Shown here in pieces: positions 15,695 through 22,515 of a DNA stretch of 64,000 nt. Under the pieces are notes generated by a model that was not told the DNA's origin, did not search any database, and worked only from the letters and a program-made list of their open reading frames with translations. Source of the DNA: an archaeon (lineage in GTDB: Archaea; Aenigmatarchaeota; Aenigmatarchaeia; GW2011-AR5); NCBI GenBank assembly GCA_028279825.1, contig JANQNA010000002.1, forward strand, positions 1 through 64,000, given 5' to 3'. Both the position numbers and the translations under genes were made by a program. The stretch's first letter is position 1. The number at the start of each line of letters is the position of its first letter.

Positions 15695-15919
15695 GTGAAA
15701 GCGGTTGGTGATGTGTGTTTTGTTGTTCTTCCTGAGGAAGCCTGTGCCACCATTGATGCACTTTCCGACACACTCGAGGAAGAAGAAGTACGACATGCAC
15801 AGGGTGAGTTGACCATGCAGGAGTTCCTTGTCCTACGCGGTGAACTCTTTTCAATCGCTGACGGGGCTAGGGCGGCTGAACTGGCCGAGCTAAACAGGAG
15901 ATGTACAGACCGGAAGTAA
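15695..15919 (+). CDS. Small acidic helical protein
   Basis: The 74-residue product starts at GTG 15695 (or GTG 15692) after AGAAGGGGG; the longer open frame would overlap the previous terminator. It has a short beta-like start (VGDVCFVVLP) and a strongly helical, Glu/Ala-rich body. It lies between lipoproteins 2 and 3 in its own hairpin-bounded cassette. Unknown family. Confidence 0.5.
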   Translation: MKAVGDVCFVVLPEEACATIDALSDTLEEEEVRHAQGELTMQEFLVLRGELFSIADGARAAELAELNRRCTDRK

Positions 15920-15939
15920 AAAAGTACAACCTACCGGAC

Positions 15940-15969
15940 GGGAGAACAATTGTTCTCCCTAGCAATTAT
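15940..15969 (+). terminator. Twenty-base perfect palindrome plus GCAATTAT
   Basis: GGGAGAACAATTGTTCTCCC is a perfect palindrome and could equally be a protein-binding operator. CTAGCAATTAT follows. Confidence 0.6.
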
Positions 15970-16003
15970 TTTCGTGAAATCGTAAGGAAAGGAGGAAGGA
16001 CGT

Positions 16004-16061
16004 AAAAACAAGTCGTTCAACCCATAACTTTCGGGCGAGGTTCCGAAAAAGGAGGACGTAA
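16004..16061 (+). promoter_or_regulatory. Shared lipoprotein 5' leader, copy 3
   Basis: AACAAGTCGTTCAACCC, then ACTTTCGGGCGAGGTTCCGAA and an AAAGGAGG site 7 bp before ATG 16062. A second GGAGG at 15990 has no start codon. Confidence 0.6.
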
Positions 16062-17507
16062 ATGAGTAGGTACAAGTGGCTGATCGCTCTGGCGATCGTT
16101 GTTCTGCCGTTGAGTTTCTGGGCCTGCGACAACGCTGGTACACCCGGCCCATCGCCAGTCGAAGAACCCGTGGCCGTGCAGACCGCACCGGCTACTCCGG
16201 CCACACCCACACCCCCGGCCCAGGCCACGCCTGAGCCGACTCCACAAGCCTTGGCTGCTTGCGAAGATCAATACACGGCCGTTCCCCTGAACTTCGACAA
16301 CATGACGACCGTTCCCAACGGCGCTACGTTGCGTGTTCGCTTCGATCGGAAGAACGTCCCGTCCGATCACCCGGTTCACGTTGCGTGGTTCGACGAGACC
16401 GGCGGCAAGAAGCCCGGCGAACAGGATCTGGTTGACAAGAAGGTCAAGACGTTCAGCAACTCGAACGAGCTTTTCTTCAACCACATCCAACTGCCTGACG
16501 ACGACGAGTGCCGCGAGTTCCAGATCGACGCCGGCTGCGGTGACAAGATTCCGGACGGCGGCAACTACGGTATCGATGCACGCGGAATGTTCAACAAGGC
16601 CTGGCACGTGCGCACCGACAAGTGTGTGCCGCCTCCGCCAACACCGACGCCGCCTCCGTGCGCCGATTCGTTCCTGTCTCACAACGCGGTCACCGACGAC
16701 TGCTCCGTGTGCATCAACGTCAATTCATCGCATCCGGGCACTGGCACGGTTTCCGACGGTGAAAGCGTTGTCCACAGCTGGGAATTCCCGGCCGGCGAGA
16801 GCCAGGAGTGCAGCGGCGAGATCGAGGAAGGCGGATCGTTCACCTACAATCTCAAGACCGAGTGCGATGACGGCCGTGGCAAGTTCGCGGTCGAATGCGA
16901 GGACAGCTGCGACAACTACGATCCTCCGCCCTTTGGCGGCAGCCTCGACCGCGAGCTGACCAAGAACAAGGCCACGTTCGACGTTGGCACAACTCCGCAG
17001 GCCTGCGTCTGGGATCCTTCGCTGCCGAAGACGTACAACCGTCCCGACTACGGTGATCCCACCAAGCACGTCAGCTTCACGTGCACCCAGTCGTACGGAC
17101 CGCCGGAACTCGAGTGCGAGGCCAGCGGGAAGTACCCCGGCAAGGTGCCGCCGAAGAAGCCGACCTGCGAGGACCTCAACCCGCCGTACAACACCTACAA
17201 GATGACCTCGGGCAGCGTGAAGCCGCATCACTACCATGGAAGCACCCCTCACGGTGTCAAGGCCAACGTGACGGTTCTTCTCAAGAACGGCACGTACGAG
17301 GTACGCCTGAAGGCCAAGCAGGGCCAGACCTGGACGAAGGACAGGAAGCGCGTTACCGTCTCGTGCGAAGCCGGCGCGAAGAGCGTGTCGCTGGGCTACT
17401 CCTCGTCGCATTCGCACACTAACACCGAGGAGTGGTGGGTGGAGATCGACCCGCAGGCTGGTGGTTACCCCACCGAGAAGACTGATATTCCACGCACCGG
17501 CTACTAG
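16062..17507 (+). CDS. Lipoprotein 3: three-domain exported protein ending PRTGY
   Basis: The 481-residue precursor has Cys22 (SFWAC) with Asp at +2, then a Pro/Thr/Ala linker. Residues about 66-185 carry the shared domain (ECREFQIDAGCG, GGNYG). Residues about 190-370 are a cysteine-rich region unique to this protein (SFLSHNAV... through CEASGKYPG). The C-terminal domain, about 375-481, matches lipoprotein 1: PHHYHGSTPHG, QTWTKD, HSHTNTEEWW, DIPRTGY. The run of nucleotides around the stop and terminator is nearly identical to the end of 13438. Confidence 0.75.
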   Translation: MSRYKWLIALAIVVLPLSFWACDNAGTPGPSPVEEPVAVQTAPATPATPTPPAQATPEPTPQALAACEDQYTAVPLNFDNMTTVPNGATLRVRFDRKNVPSDHPVHVAWFDETGGKKPGEQDLVDKKVKTFSNSNELFFNHIQLPDDDECREFQIDAGCGDKIPDGGNYGIDARGMFNKAWHVRTDKCVPPPPTPTPPPCADSFLSHNAVTDDCSVCINVNSSHPGTGTVSDGESVVHSWEFPAGESQECSGEIEEGGSFTYNLKTECDDGRGKFAVECEDSCDNYDPPPFGGSLDRELTKNKATFDVGTTPQACVWDPSLPKTYNRPDYGDPTKHVSFTCTQSYGPPELECEASGKYPGKVPPKKPTCEDLNPPYNTYKMTSGSVKPHHYHGSTPHGVKANVTVLLKNGTYEVRLKAKQGQTWTKDRKRVTVSCEAGAKSVSLGYSSSHSHTNTEEWWVEIDPQAGGYPTEKTDIPRTGY

Positions 17508-17540
17508 CCGACCAACGGACGTGACGTAGTCTAAGTCGTG

Positions 17541-17579
17541 GGGGGAGGTGTGTCCGCAAGAACACCTCTCCCTTGTAAT
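17541..17579 (+). terminator. Cassette hairpin after lipoprotein 3
   Basis: GGGGGAGGTGT pairs with ACACCTCTCCC. A weak TTGTAATC replaces the octamer. An AAAGGAGG at 17582 has no start codon downstream. Confidence 0.65.
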
Positions 17580-17650
17580 CAGAAAGGAGGCAAACTACGG
17601 ACGCTGACGTAAGCCAACTACGACGCAGTCAACTCTTAAGGAGGTAAGTC

Positions 17651-17842
17651 GTGAAACGATCTCGACGCGGACGGAGAAACCGACTCCTGGAAATGAATCA
17701 ACGGGTCACTCCAAAAGTATGGCGCAAGAAGACCCACAGGACTCCCCGGAACGGTAAGGGGAAGCACCTGAGGGTACTGCGCCAGAAAAGGAAGCGGGTC
17801 CTGGCCGGGATGTCAGTTTCCGTCACGTCGCAGGCCGCCTAG
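17651..17842 (+). CDS. Small highly basic protein
   Basis: The 63-residue product starts at GTG 17651 after AAGGAGGTAAGTC, an almost ideal site. Over a third of the residues are Lys or Arg, spread along the length (MKRSRRGRRNR, KTHRTPRNGKGKHLR), so it probably binds nucleic acid or ribosomes. It resembles small ribosomal proteins in composition only. No leader or octamer of the common type lies in front. Confidence 0.55.
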   Translation: MKRSRRGRRNRLLEMNQRVTPKVWRKKTHRTPRNGKGKHLRVLRQKRKRVLAGMSVSVTSQAA

Positions 17843-17995
17843 GAGTTGACGACAACTAGATAGGACAATAATCCTCCCCTGAGGATCAAGCACCCCAACC
17901 GGGTGCGGGTTCATTCCCATTGTGTTGAGCTAGGCGCGAATCATCTCGCGCCAGCTCTCTGACTCATTCGATTCTTCAAAAACCGGAGGATGAAC
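17843..17995. other. Intergenic region with two hairpins
   Basis: GCACCC/GGGTGC at 17890-17906, resembling hairpins at 19588-19632, and GGCGCGA/TCGCGCC at 17933-17952 followed by AGCTCTCTGACTCATT. The second has the same stem as 11890. ACCGGAGG precedes the next gene. Confidence 0.55.
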
Positions 17996-18235
17996 ATGCT
18001 CCACGAAGTCTCTATGGACGGAGAAGCTGAGCAACTTCATCAGTGTATGTCACGCAAGTTGCAACTGCTTCGTCGAACGTTGCCGGGTAACGCTCATTTC
18101 GGTCCATGCGCCGAGAAAATTGCCAGCATGATAAGGCAGCAAGGCGAAGACGATCCTGCAAGAAGGACAGTCGTGGCAGAGACCGTCATGGTGCTGATCA
18201 ACCAGGAAGTTCTGCGCATCCTTGATCGTCGTTAG
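17996..18235 (+). CDS. Small helical protein, unknown
   Basis: The 79-residue product is helical and soluble, with two internal cysteines (CMSRKLQLL, GPCAEKIA). ATG 17996 lies 6-8 bp after CCGGAGG; ATG 17990 overlaps the ribosome-binding site. Unknown family. Confidence 0.55.
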   Translation: MLHEVSMDGEAEQLHQCMSRKLQLLRRTLPGNAHFGPCAEKIASMIRQQGEDDPARRTVVAETVMVLINQEVLRILDRR

Positions 18236-18280
18236 CCGTTTGTCCTGATGGGCCCAGTCAGGAGCCGTATCATTTGGGCC

Positions 18281-18326
18281 GGGGGGTGGAGTGGTTAGGT
18301 TTCTCCGACCTTGGGTTCCACCCCCC
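18281..18326 (+). terminator. Ten-bp hairpin
   Basis: GGGGGGTGGA pairs with TCCACCCCCC and is followed by a GTTT run. Confidence 0.6.
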
Positions 18327-18395
18327 GTTTGATTCATCCTGCCTTCATTGTCGTTTAGTGAAGGGTGACCATGAACGAACCAAAGGAGGTTCACC

Positions 18396-18461
18396 ATGTG
18401 GCCAACCAGAGCTAGTCCCATGAAGAAGCTCACCCGCCGTGGCATCGAGGACAACGTCTGA
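18396..18461 (+). CDS. Micro-ORF, 21 residues
   Basis: ATG 18396 follows AAAGGAGGTTCACC. The peptide is MWPTRASPMKKLTRRGIEDN plus V, with a basic middle. The ribosome-binding site lies in a possible GGTGA...TCACC hairpin. The terminator at 18508 closes the unit. Translation is plausible but unproven; it could be a leader peptide or part of a small RNA. Confidence 0.4.
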   Translation: MWPTRASPMKKLTRRGIEDNV

Positions 18462-18507
18462 CCGGTACGCGGAACCGTAAGACAATGTTGTCCTAGCCGT
18501 GCATCTG

Positions 18508-18541
18508 CCCGGGTCTGGCATAAAACCCAGGCCCGGGTTTT
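18508..18541 (+). terminator. Intrinsic terminator with U-tract, copy 1
   Basis: CCCGGGTCTGG pairs with CCAGGCCCGGG (one G-U) over CATAAAAC, then TTTT. An almost identical 35-bp copy is at 24336. Confidence 0.8.
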
Positions 18542-18735
18542 CGCACTAATATACGTTCTTACTTGGCGACTCCCTCTCGCCCGACCAAGAAAGGAGGATA
18601 CCCTAGCTTAGATAGACAACAAAACGATAGCTAGAACAGCAAAACGATGTAGCGTCTTTAGAGATGCTGAGGGACGAAACCTCAACAAAACCGGGAGTGG
18701 TGCAGTAAGGCCACTCCTCTGTCTCATAAACCGAG
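18542..18735. other. Gene-free stretch before the 18832 gene
   Basis: It holds an AAAGGAGG at 18591 with no following start codon, an A-rich segment with repeated CAAAACGAT (18609-18647), and a small hairpin GGAGTGG/CCACTCC at 18694-18717. I see no ORF of note. Confidence 0.45.
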
Positions 18736-18804
18736 GGAGCTTGCCTGTCACATTGCGGGGGACCACCCTGGCATGTGTCTAGGGTCCGTTGGCAGGCAAG
18801 CTCC
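18736..18804 (+). ncRNA. Structured 5' leader with a 12-bp perfect stem
   Basis: GGAGCTTGCCTG pairs exactly with CAGGCAAGCTCC around a 45-nt interior with a GGACC/GGTCC element. It sits 28 bp before the start of the 18832 gene, so it may be a cis-regulatory RNA; it does not match a riboswitch I know. Confidence 0.5.
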
Positions 18805-18831
18805 AACCAAACCCAGAACAGGAGAAGAATG

Positions 18832-19119
18832 ATGAAGAAGGTTTACCTGAAGATGAGGATCTCTGACGAGGACATGAGGAATCTTGGGGAGGTTGCTGAG
18901 ATCCTTCCCAAAGAGAGACTCGGGGAAACGGAGGTTGTCATCACCGACGATGTGGCTACAGCCAAGTTGTTCGCCGAGCAAGCGATCAAAACGACGGTGA
19001 TCCTTCTTCCCATCGGCAAGTTCGATGGACAGATGGAGAAGAGGTTGAGGTCCACTGGAGTCAGAATCGTCTACGGCAGCGATCCGTTCATGTTCAAGGT
19101 CGAACGACATCTCAAGTAG
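18832..19119 (+). CDS. Small alpha/beta protein, paralog of the 20332 product
   Basis: The 95-residue product alternates strands and helices like a Rossmann-type half domain: MKKVYLKM, then VVITDD, TVILLP and VRIVYG strands. The protein at 20332 has the same spacing (MKQVFLAL, VVLTGD, IVILIT, VKIVCI). ATG 18832 follows ACAGGAGAAGAATG. No catalytic motif is visible. Confidence 0.6.
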   Translation: MKKVYLKMRISDEDMRNLGEVAEILPKERLGETEVVITDDVATAKLFAEQAIKTTVILLPIGKFDGQMEKRLRSTGVRIVYGSDPFMFKVERHLK

Positions 19120-19136
19120 CACACAACCAACCGAAA

Positions 19137-19170
19137 GGGCGTGGTGTGTCTTCCCACGTCCCGCAATCAT
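19137..19170 (+). terminator. Cassette hairpin plus GCAATCAT
   Basis: GGGCGTGG pairs with CCACGTCCC (one bulge), followed by CGCAATCAT. Confidence 0.55.
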
Positions 19171-19177
19171 TCTCTAT

Positions 19178-19312
19178 GGACGTGCCAAGCTGATGAGCAA
19201 GTCAGTTCGTTTACTCTATGTTAATGAACACCATGGGTTTTGGGGTTCTTTCCCATGTAAAAAACAAAAAAGGGTTCTGGAGAAACGAATGACCTGTGTG
19301 CTTGGCGCGTCC
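19178..19312 (+). ncRNA. Long-stem structured RNA candidate, 135 nt
   Basis: The outer stem GGACGTGCCAAGC (19178-19190) pairs with GCTTGGCGCGTCC (19300-19312) over 13 bp. After an internal loop a second long helix pairs GTCAGTTCGTTTACTC with GGAGAAACGAATGAC (two bulges). The apex holds a CATGGG/CCCATG hairpin and an A-run. The boundary ATGGACG...CGTCC matches the tRNA-like element at 11926 in both position and sequence. No ORF is present. Confidence 0.65.
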
Positions 19313-19315
19313 GTC

Positions 19316-19366
19316 AGCATTCATCCCTAACAGGATGGAGTTGCACCACACACACGATGGTGCATG
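19316..19366 (+). repeat. Two-hairpin RNA element, full copy
   Basis: CATCC/GGATG hairpin, then GTTGCACCA...TGGTGCATG. It begins four bases after the structured RNA. Confidence 0.7.
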
Positions 19367-19437
19367 AACAGGGGAGAGGGGATTGGATACTTTCTCTCCA
19401 GATCCAATAACCTTGGCATGTACACGAGGATAATCCT

Positions 19438-19503
19438 ATGTGTATGTACCAGTTCGGTGTCGACGCCGTGTTCCGAGCTGCGAGCACGAGCCAGAAGGTC
19501 TGA
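19438..19503 (+). CDS. Micro-ORF, 21 residues
   Basis: ATG 19438 is 9 bp after GAGG. The predicted peptide starts MCMYQFGVDAVFRAAS and is followed by TGA. Support is weaker than for the other micro-ORFs. Confidence 0.3.
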   Translation: MCMYQFGVDAVFRAASTSQKV

Positions 19504-19767
19504 ACAACCGACAAAGGGTAAAGGAGGCAGTCTTCCTCTGACGAAGCGTAACTCGAGGTGATGTGATTTAACAGGAACTAGGCACCCCAACAAGGTGCAG
19601 GAAAATGTCCCACCCCTTAACCGGGTGCGTTGGTACATATCCAAACATACCAAGAGTCTGGTGCAAAAACGTTTTGCGCCAGCTCTCTGTCTCATAAAAA
19701 TCCGTTTTTCTTACTATACAACGAACTAGAAACCAGAAACGGTAAACCCTAAACAGGAGAAAAGGAA
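19504..19767. other. Gene-free stretch with hairpins
   Basis: It holds an AAAGGAGG at 19522 without a start codon, a GGCACC/GGTGC hairpin at 19588-19602, a related ACCCCTTAACCGGGTGCG at 19613-19631, and TTTTGCGCCAGCTCTCTGTCTCAT at 19673-19696, which mirrors 17945-17968. Then comes the AAACCCTAAACAGGAG leader. Confidence 0.5.
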
Positions 19768-20202
19768 ATGAGTAAAAAGAGAGAAGACGCGTATCGTGAC
19801 GAAGTACGGCAAAGACGCAGCGATGCTGTAATGGAAGAGGCCAACCTGCGAATCCTTCTCATGGATACGGAGGAACTTCTCTACGCATCCAGGGAACGAC
19901 TGGAAGCTAAGCTCAATAAAGTGAAACTTCTTCAAGACCCTCTTGATCCACGCGAGGGGGAGCAACTGGCTCTTGCAAAGGATTTCGAAACCGCCATGGA
20001 GGAGCATCGCAATGTTTTGCTACAGCTGGGCAGGGTTGCGATCCTGCGTGAAACTGCCAGGGAGAAGTTCGTTCATGCTTTTGCGGAGCTCAGCTCAACA
20101 GACCGCCAAAACCGGGCTGCCAGCAAGGATCTCAGAACGGCGATGGATTTGATGACCCCTGAGCAACTGCGCAAGTTCAGAAGCAGGCAGCGACGGCAGT
20201 AG
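19768..20202 (+). CDS. Coiled-coil protein, 144 residues
   Basis: The product is nearly all charged helix with heptads over residues 18-110 and a basic C-terminus (RKFRSRQRRQ). It has no membrane segment. ATG 19768 follows AAACAGGAGAAAAGGAA. It may be structural or bind nucleic acid through its tail; no family recognised. Confidence 0.65.
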   Translation: MSKKREDAYRDEVRQRRSDAVMEEANLRILLMDTEELLYASRERLEAKLNKVKLLQDPLDPREGEQLALAKDFETAMEEHRNVLLQLGRVAILRETAREKFVHAFAELSSTDRQNRAASKDLRTAMDLMTPEQLRKFRSRQRRQ

Positions 20203-20209
20203 GCTTCCA

Positions 20210-20245
20210 GAGTCTGTGCTCTGACAGGCAGGCTCTCGCACTCAT
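20210..20245 (+). terminator. Cassette hairpin plus GCACTCAT
   Basis: GAGTCTG pairs with CAGGCTC, followed by TCGCACTCAT. Confidence 0.55.
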
Positions 20246-20300
20246 ATGAGCTTTTCGAAAAAGCTCAACCAAAATTTGTCCATACACGAACACGACGTCA
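20238..20300 (+). repeat. Long intergenic repeat, copy 3
   Basis: Carries the inverted repeat GAGCTTTTCGAAAAAGCTC and CATACACGAACACGAC as in copies 1 and 2, with a TTTGTCC variant in the spacer. It lies about 12.5 kb from copy 2. Confidence 0.8.
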
Positions 20301-20331
20301 AACCCAAAACCCAAAAACAGGAGAAAGAAAG

Positions 20332-20640
20332 ATGAAGCAAGTTTTTTTGGCACTCGGTGCGGAACTGACCGATCAACAACTTCACTACCTCGGTGATGTT
20401 GCCGATGTTGGTGATGATCTCAAGTTTGCTGATGTGGTTCTCACTGGCGACCCGTTGGTTCCCAAAACCGTTATTCGAGTCTACAAGAGGAAGATCGTGA
20501 TCCTCATCACCACCGGGCTCAGTGAGCAGGAAGGAGCAAAGCTGCAGGAACTCGGCGACCGTGTCAAGATCGTATGCATCGAAAATCCCAGGAGCATTGC
20601 GGCTGCGGTCCGTATCCGGAACATCATCAAAACGCTGTAG
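20332..20640 (+). CDS. Small alpha/beta protein, paralog of the 18832 product
   Basis: The 102-residue product shares the strand-helix layout of the 18832 protein, including LTDQQLHYLGDVADV and a C-terminal helix. ATG 20332 follows CCCAAAAACAGGAGAAAG. A response-regulator-like or small Rossmann fold is possible, but I see no phosphorylation or nucleotide-binding motif. Confidence 0.6.
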   Translation: MKQVFLALGAELTDQQLHYLGDVADVGDDLKFADVVLTGDPLVPKTVIRVYKRKIVILITTGLSEQEGAKLQELGDRVKIVCIENPRSIAAAVRIRNIIKTL

Positions 20641-20675
20641 GCGAAGGGCATGACATCTTTGTCGTGCAACTTCAT

Positions 20676-20700
20676 GGACACGGTGATTCTCCCCGTGTCC
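20676..20700 (+). terminator. Cassette hairpin
   Basis: GGACACGG pairs with CCGTGTCC; CGCACTCAT follows at 20701. Confidence 0.65.
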
Positions 20701-20747
20701 CGCACTCATACTTCGTAAACCCAAAACCCAAAAACGGAGAAAGAACG

Positions 20748-21479
20748 ATGACACCAGAAAAGAGTAGAGTGCTGATCGTTGCGATCATGGCACTTGTGCT
20801 GTTTGCTGTGGTCGGTGTTGCAACTTCTTTCGCTGAAGTCAGCATGACGGAAGAGAGAATCCTTCCGAACGTCCCGGCTCCGGGTTCGTATCCTCTCGTG
20901 GCTTTCGGCGGACAACATCTGCCCGTTGGAACCCAGGTGTGGATCAACGCCGACAGCAAGAGTCCCTGTGCCTCTGAAAAGTATCCGAGCGTTGAGGACG
21001 AGTGCTTTCGTGAATACAACAAGGGAGTCATCAAGAGAGTCATTGCAAGGAACAACGGCTTTCACGATAGTGTTCGCCAATACTACTACATCGTCAAGCT
21101 CAACGGTCAGAACGGCGCGGCGCTGAATCATGTGCGCGATACACATCTGGACAACGCGTTCATGACGTACAACCTCCCGGAGAAGTGGGTCCGATACTCG
21201 CGATACATCCTTCGCAACACGGGTCTCTGCTACCCGACGAGGACGTTCGAACTTCCAAGAACCGGATACGAACAACCGGTGGCGGCAGACCCGGGATGCG
21301 CAGAGCTGGGGTTGACAGACGAGGAGTGTGAGGAGCTCACCGCATCAATTCAGCAACTCGACAGGAGTTTCGAGGAGCTGAGGGTGACGCTTCGTATGCT
21401 CGGTTATGTAATCCTGGCCGGGCTTATAGTGATAACAGTGGTCTTTCTGGCTCATGTGATTCGTCACTGGAACGACTGA
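20748..21479 (+). CDS. Exported protein with LPRTG-like motif and C-terminal helix
   Basis: The 243-residue protein has a signal or anchor helix (about residues 8-28, ending SFAEV). Its central domain is paralogous to 10771 (LPVGTQVWINA, VEDECFREYNKGV, YYYIVKLN). Near residue 166 is FELPRTGYEQP, resembling the PRTGY ends of lipoproteins 1 and 3 and formally fitting the sortase LPxTG pattern. About 70 residues later come a transmembrane helix and RHWND. In typical sortase substrates the motif is directly next to the helix, so sorting is doubtful. ATG 20748 follows CCCAAAAACGGAGAAAG. Confidence 0.65.
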   Translation: MTPEKSRVLIVAIMALVLFAVVGVATSFAEVSMTEERILPNVPAPGSYPLVAFGGQHLPVGTQVWINADSKSPCASEKYPSVEDECFREYNKGVIKRVIARNNGFHDSVRQYYYIVKLNGQNGAALNHVRDTHLDNAFMTYNLPEKWVRYSRYILRNTGLCYPTRTFELPRTGYEQPVAADPGCAELGLTDEECEELTASIQQLDRSFEELRVTLRMLGYVILAGLIVITVVFLAHVIRHWND

Positions 21480-21510
21480 ATATCATGAACCCTAAACCGG
21501 AGGAAAGGAA

Positions 21511-21942
21511 ATGACAAACCTGTGGAAGTACTCGACACTGTTCTTCGTGTTTCAGCTGATTGTTGGTGGATGTGTATACTACTGGAACAGCAAATTACCG
21601 ATCAGCGACACGAACAACAACGCAATGACCATCGGCGTCGTTGTTATCTTTACTGCCGTATTTGTTTTACTGGCTGCAGCCATCCATGACAGATTAGCCG
21701 TCTGCCTTGGCACTGTCTCTGTTTTTGCTGTCATGGCATTCGTCATGACCATAGTTGACTATTTGTTTTTGGCGTTTTTCTTCATTGGTGTCGCCCTCTT
21801 CGGTCTCGGGGTTGCCACTAATGACACAAAACGTCAAGATGAAACTCGTGCTCCGTTCTGGGCGCTGATGCTTGCGGGACTTCCTCTTGGAATCGGCACT
21901 GTTGCCGGTGGCGTCCTGCTGCTCAATCGTAAGTGGCGATAG
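21511..21942 (+). CDS. Four-helix membrane protein
   Basis: The 143-residue product has hydrophobic segments at about residues 8-25, 40-58, 63-100 (two helices) and 115-138. ATG 21511 follows AAACCGGAGGAAAGGAA. Only 31 bp separate it from the previous gene, without a hairpin, so the two likely share a transcript. Confidence 0.65.
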   Translation: MTNLWKYSTLFFVFQLIVGGCVYYWNSKLPISDTNNNAMTIGVVVIFTAVFVLLAAAIHDRLAVCLGTVSVFAVMAFVMTIVDYLFLAFFFIGVALFGLGVATNDTKRQDETRAPFWALMLAGLPLGIGTVAGGVLLLNRKWR

Positions 21943-21951
21943 TAACTTAAT

Positions 21952-21985
21952 GGACACGGTGCATCTTCCCGTGTCCCGCACTCAT
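21952..21985 (+). terminator. Cassette hairpin plus GCACTCAT
   Basis: GGACACGG pairs with CCGTGTCC; almost identical to the 20676 hairpin. Confidence 0.65.
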
Positions 21986-22024
21986 ACTTCGTAAAACCAA
22001 AAACCCTAAACCGGAGAAAGAACG

Positions 22025-22396
22025 ATGAAGAAACTTTTTGTCGGACTTCTGGCGATGACGTTCGTTCTGTCGGTTCTGCTGGCAACACCCGTCTTTGCCG
22101 ACAACCCGAATGTTGAGAAGGCCGAGGTGCAAAAGGAATCGCAGCACCTCTCAGAGATCAGGCACCTATACGCCATCTCCGTCTACACGGGCAAGGTGAT
22201 TCTCTACTCGACTGTCGCCGCCCGGGAAAACCTACCGGATGTCTTGGTGACGAGGACGCACAACGGGGTAGAAGTCTACACCTGGCTCGATGCTGAGAAG
22301 AAAGGCCATGAGCATCACAAGGCCGATGGCGAGATCATCCACATCAGTGACGTGAGGCTTGAACTGTCAGATGACGGGACGATCCACATCGAGTAG
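22025..22396 (+). CDS. Secreted protein, 123 residues
   Basis: A clear signal peptide ends TPVFADNP. The mature ~98 residues are mostly beta-strand and include VYTGKVILYSTVAA and a histidine-rich KKGHEHHKADGEIIH. ATG 22025 follows AAACCGGAGAAAG. No family recognised. Confidence 0.65.
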   Translation: MKKLFVGLLAMTFVLSVLLATPVFADNPNVEKAEVQKESQHLSEIRHLYAISVYTGKVILYSTVAARENLPDVLVTRTHNGVEVYTWLDAEKKGHEHHKADGEIIHISDVRLELSDDGTIHIE

Positions 22397-22427
22397 ACGT
22401 ACCAATACTTCCAGGCGCGAGGCCTAA

Positions 22428-22459
22428 GGGAAGCGGAGCAACGCTTCCCACGCATTCAT
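22428..22459 (+). terminator. Cassette hairpin plus GCATTCAT
   Basis: GGGAAGC pairs with GCTTCCC; stem as at 13258 and 25875. Confidence 0.65.
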
Positions 22460-22515
22460 ACTCGTACCGGCCTCATTCACACTGTGTGAGTGTTGGCAAA
22501 AACGGGAGGTGTACC

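Noticed and set aside
16333-17417. Long alternative-frame ORFs inside lipoprotein 3
   Set aside because: Low-complexity Arg/Ser/Ala-rich translations without starts or homology; shadows of the coding strand.
19189-19290. Hammerhead ribozyme (CTGATGAG ... GAAAC)
   Set aside because: The two core boxes are present, but GAAAC is better paired within the 15-bp inner helix and no CGAAAC/stem II arrangement or cleavage triplet fits.
20748-21479. Confident sortase substrate (ELPRTG)
   Set aside because: The motif is about 70 residues from the membrane helix and no sortase gene is in the window.
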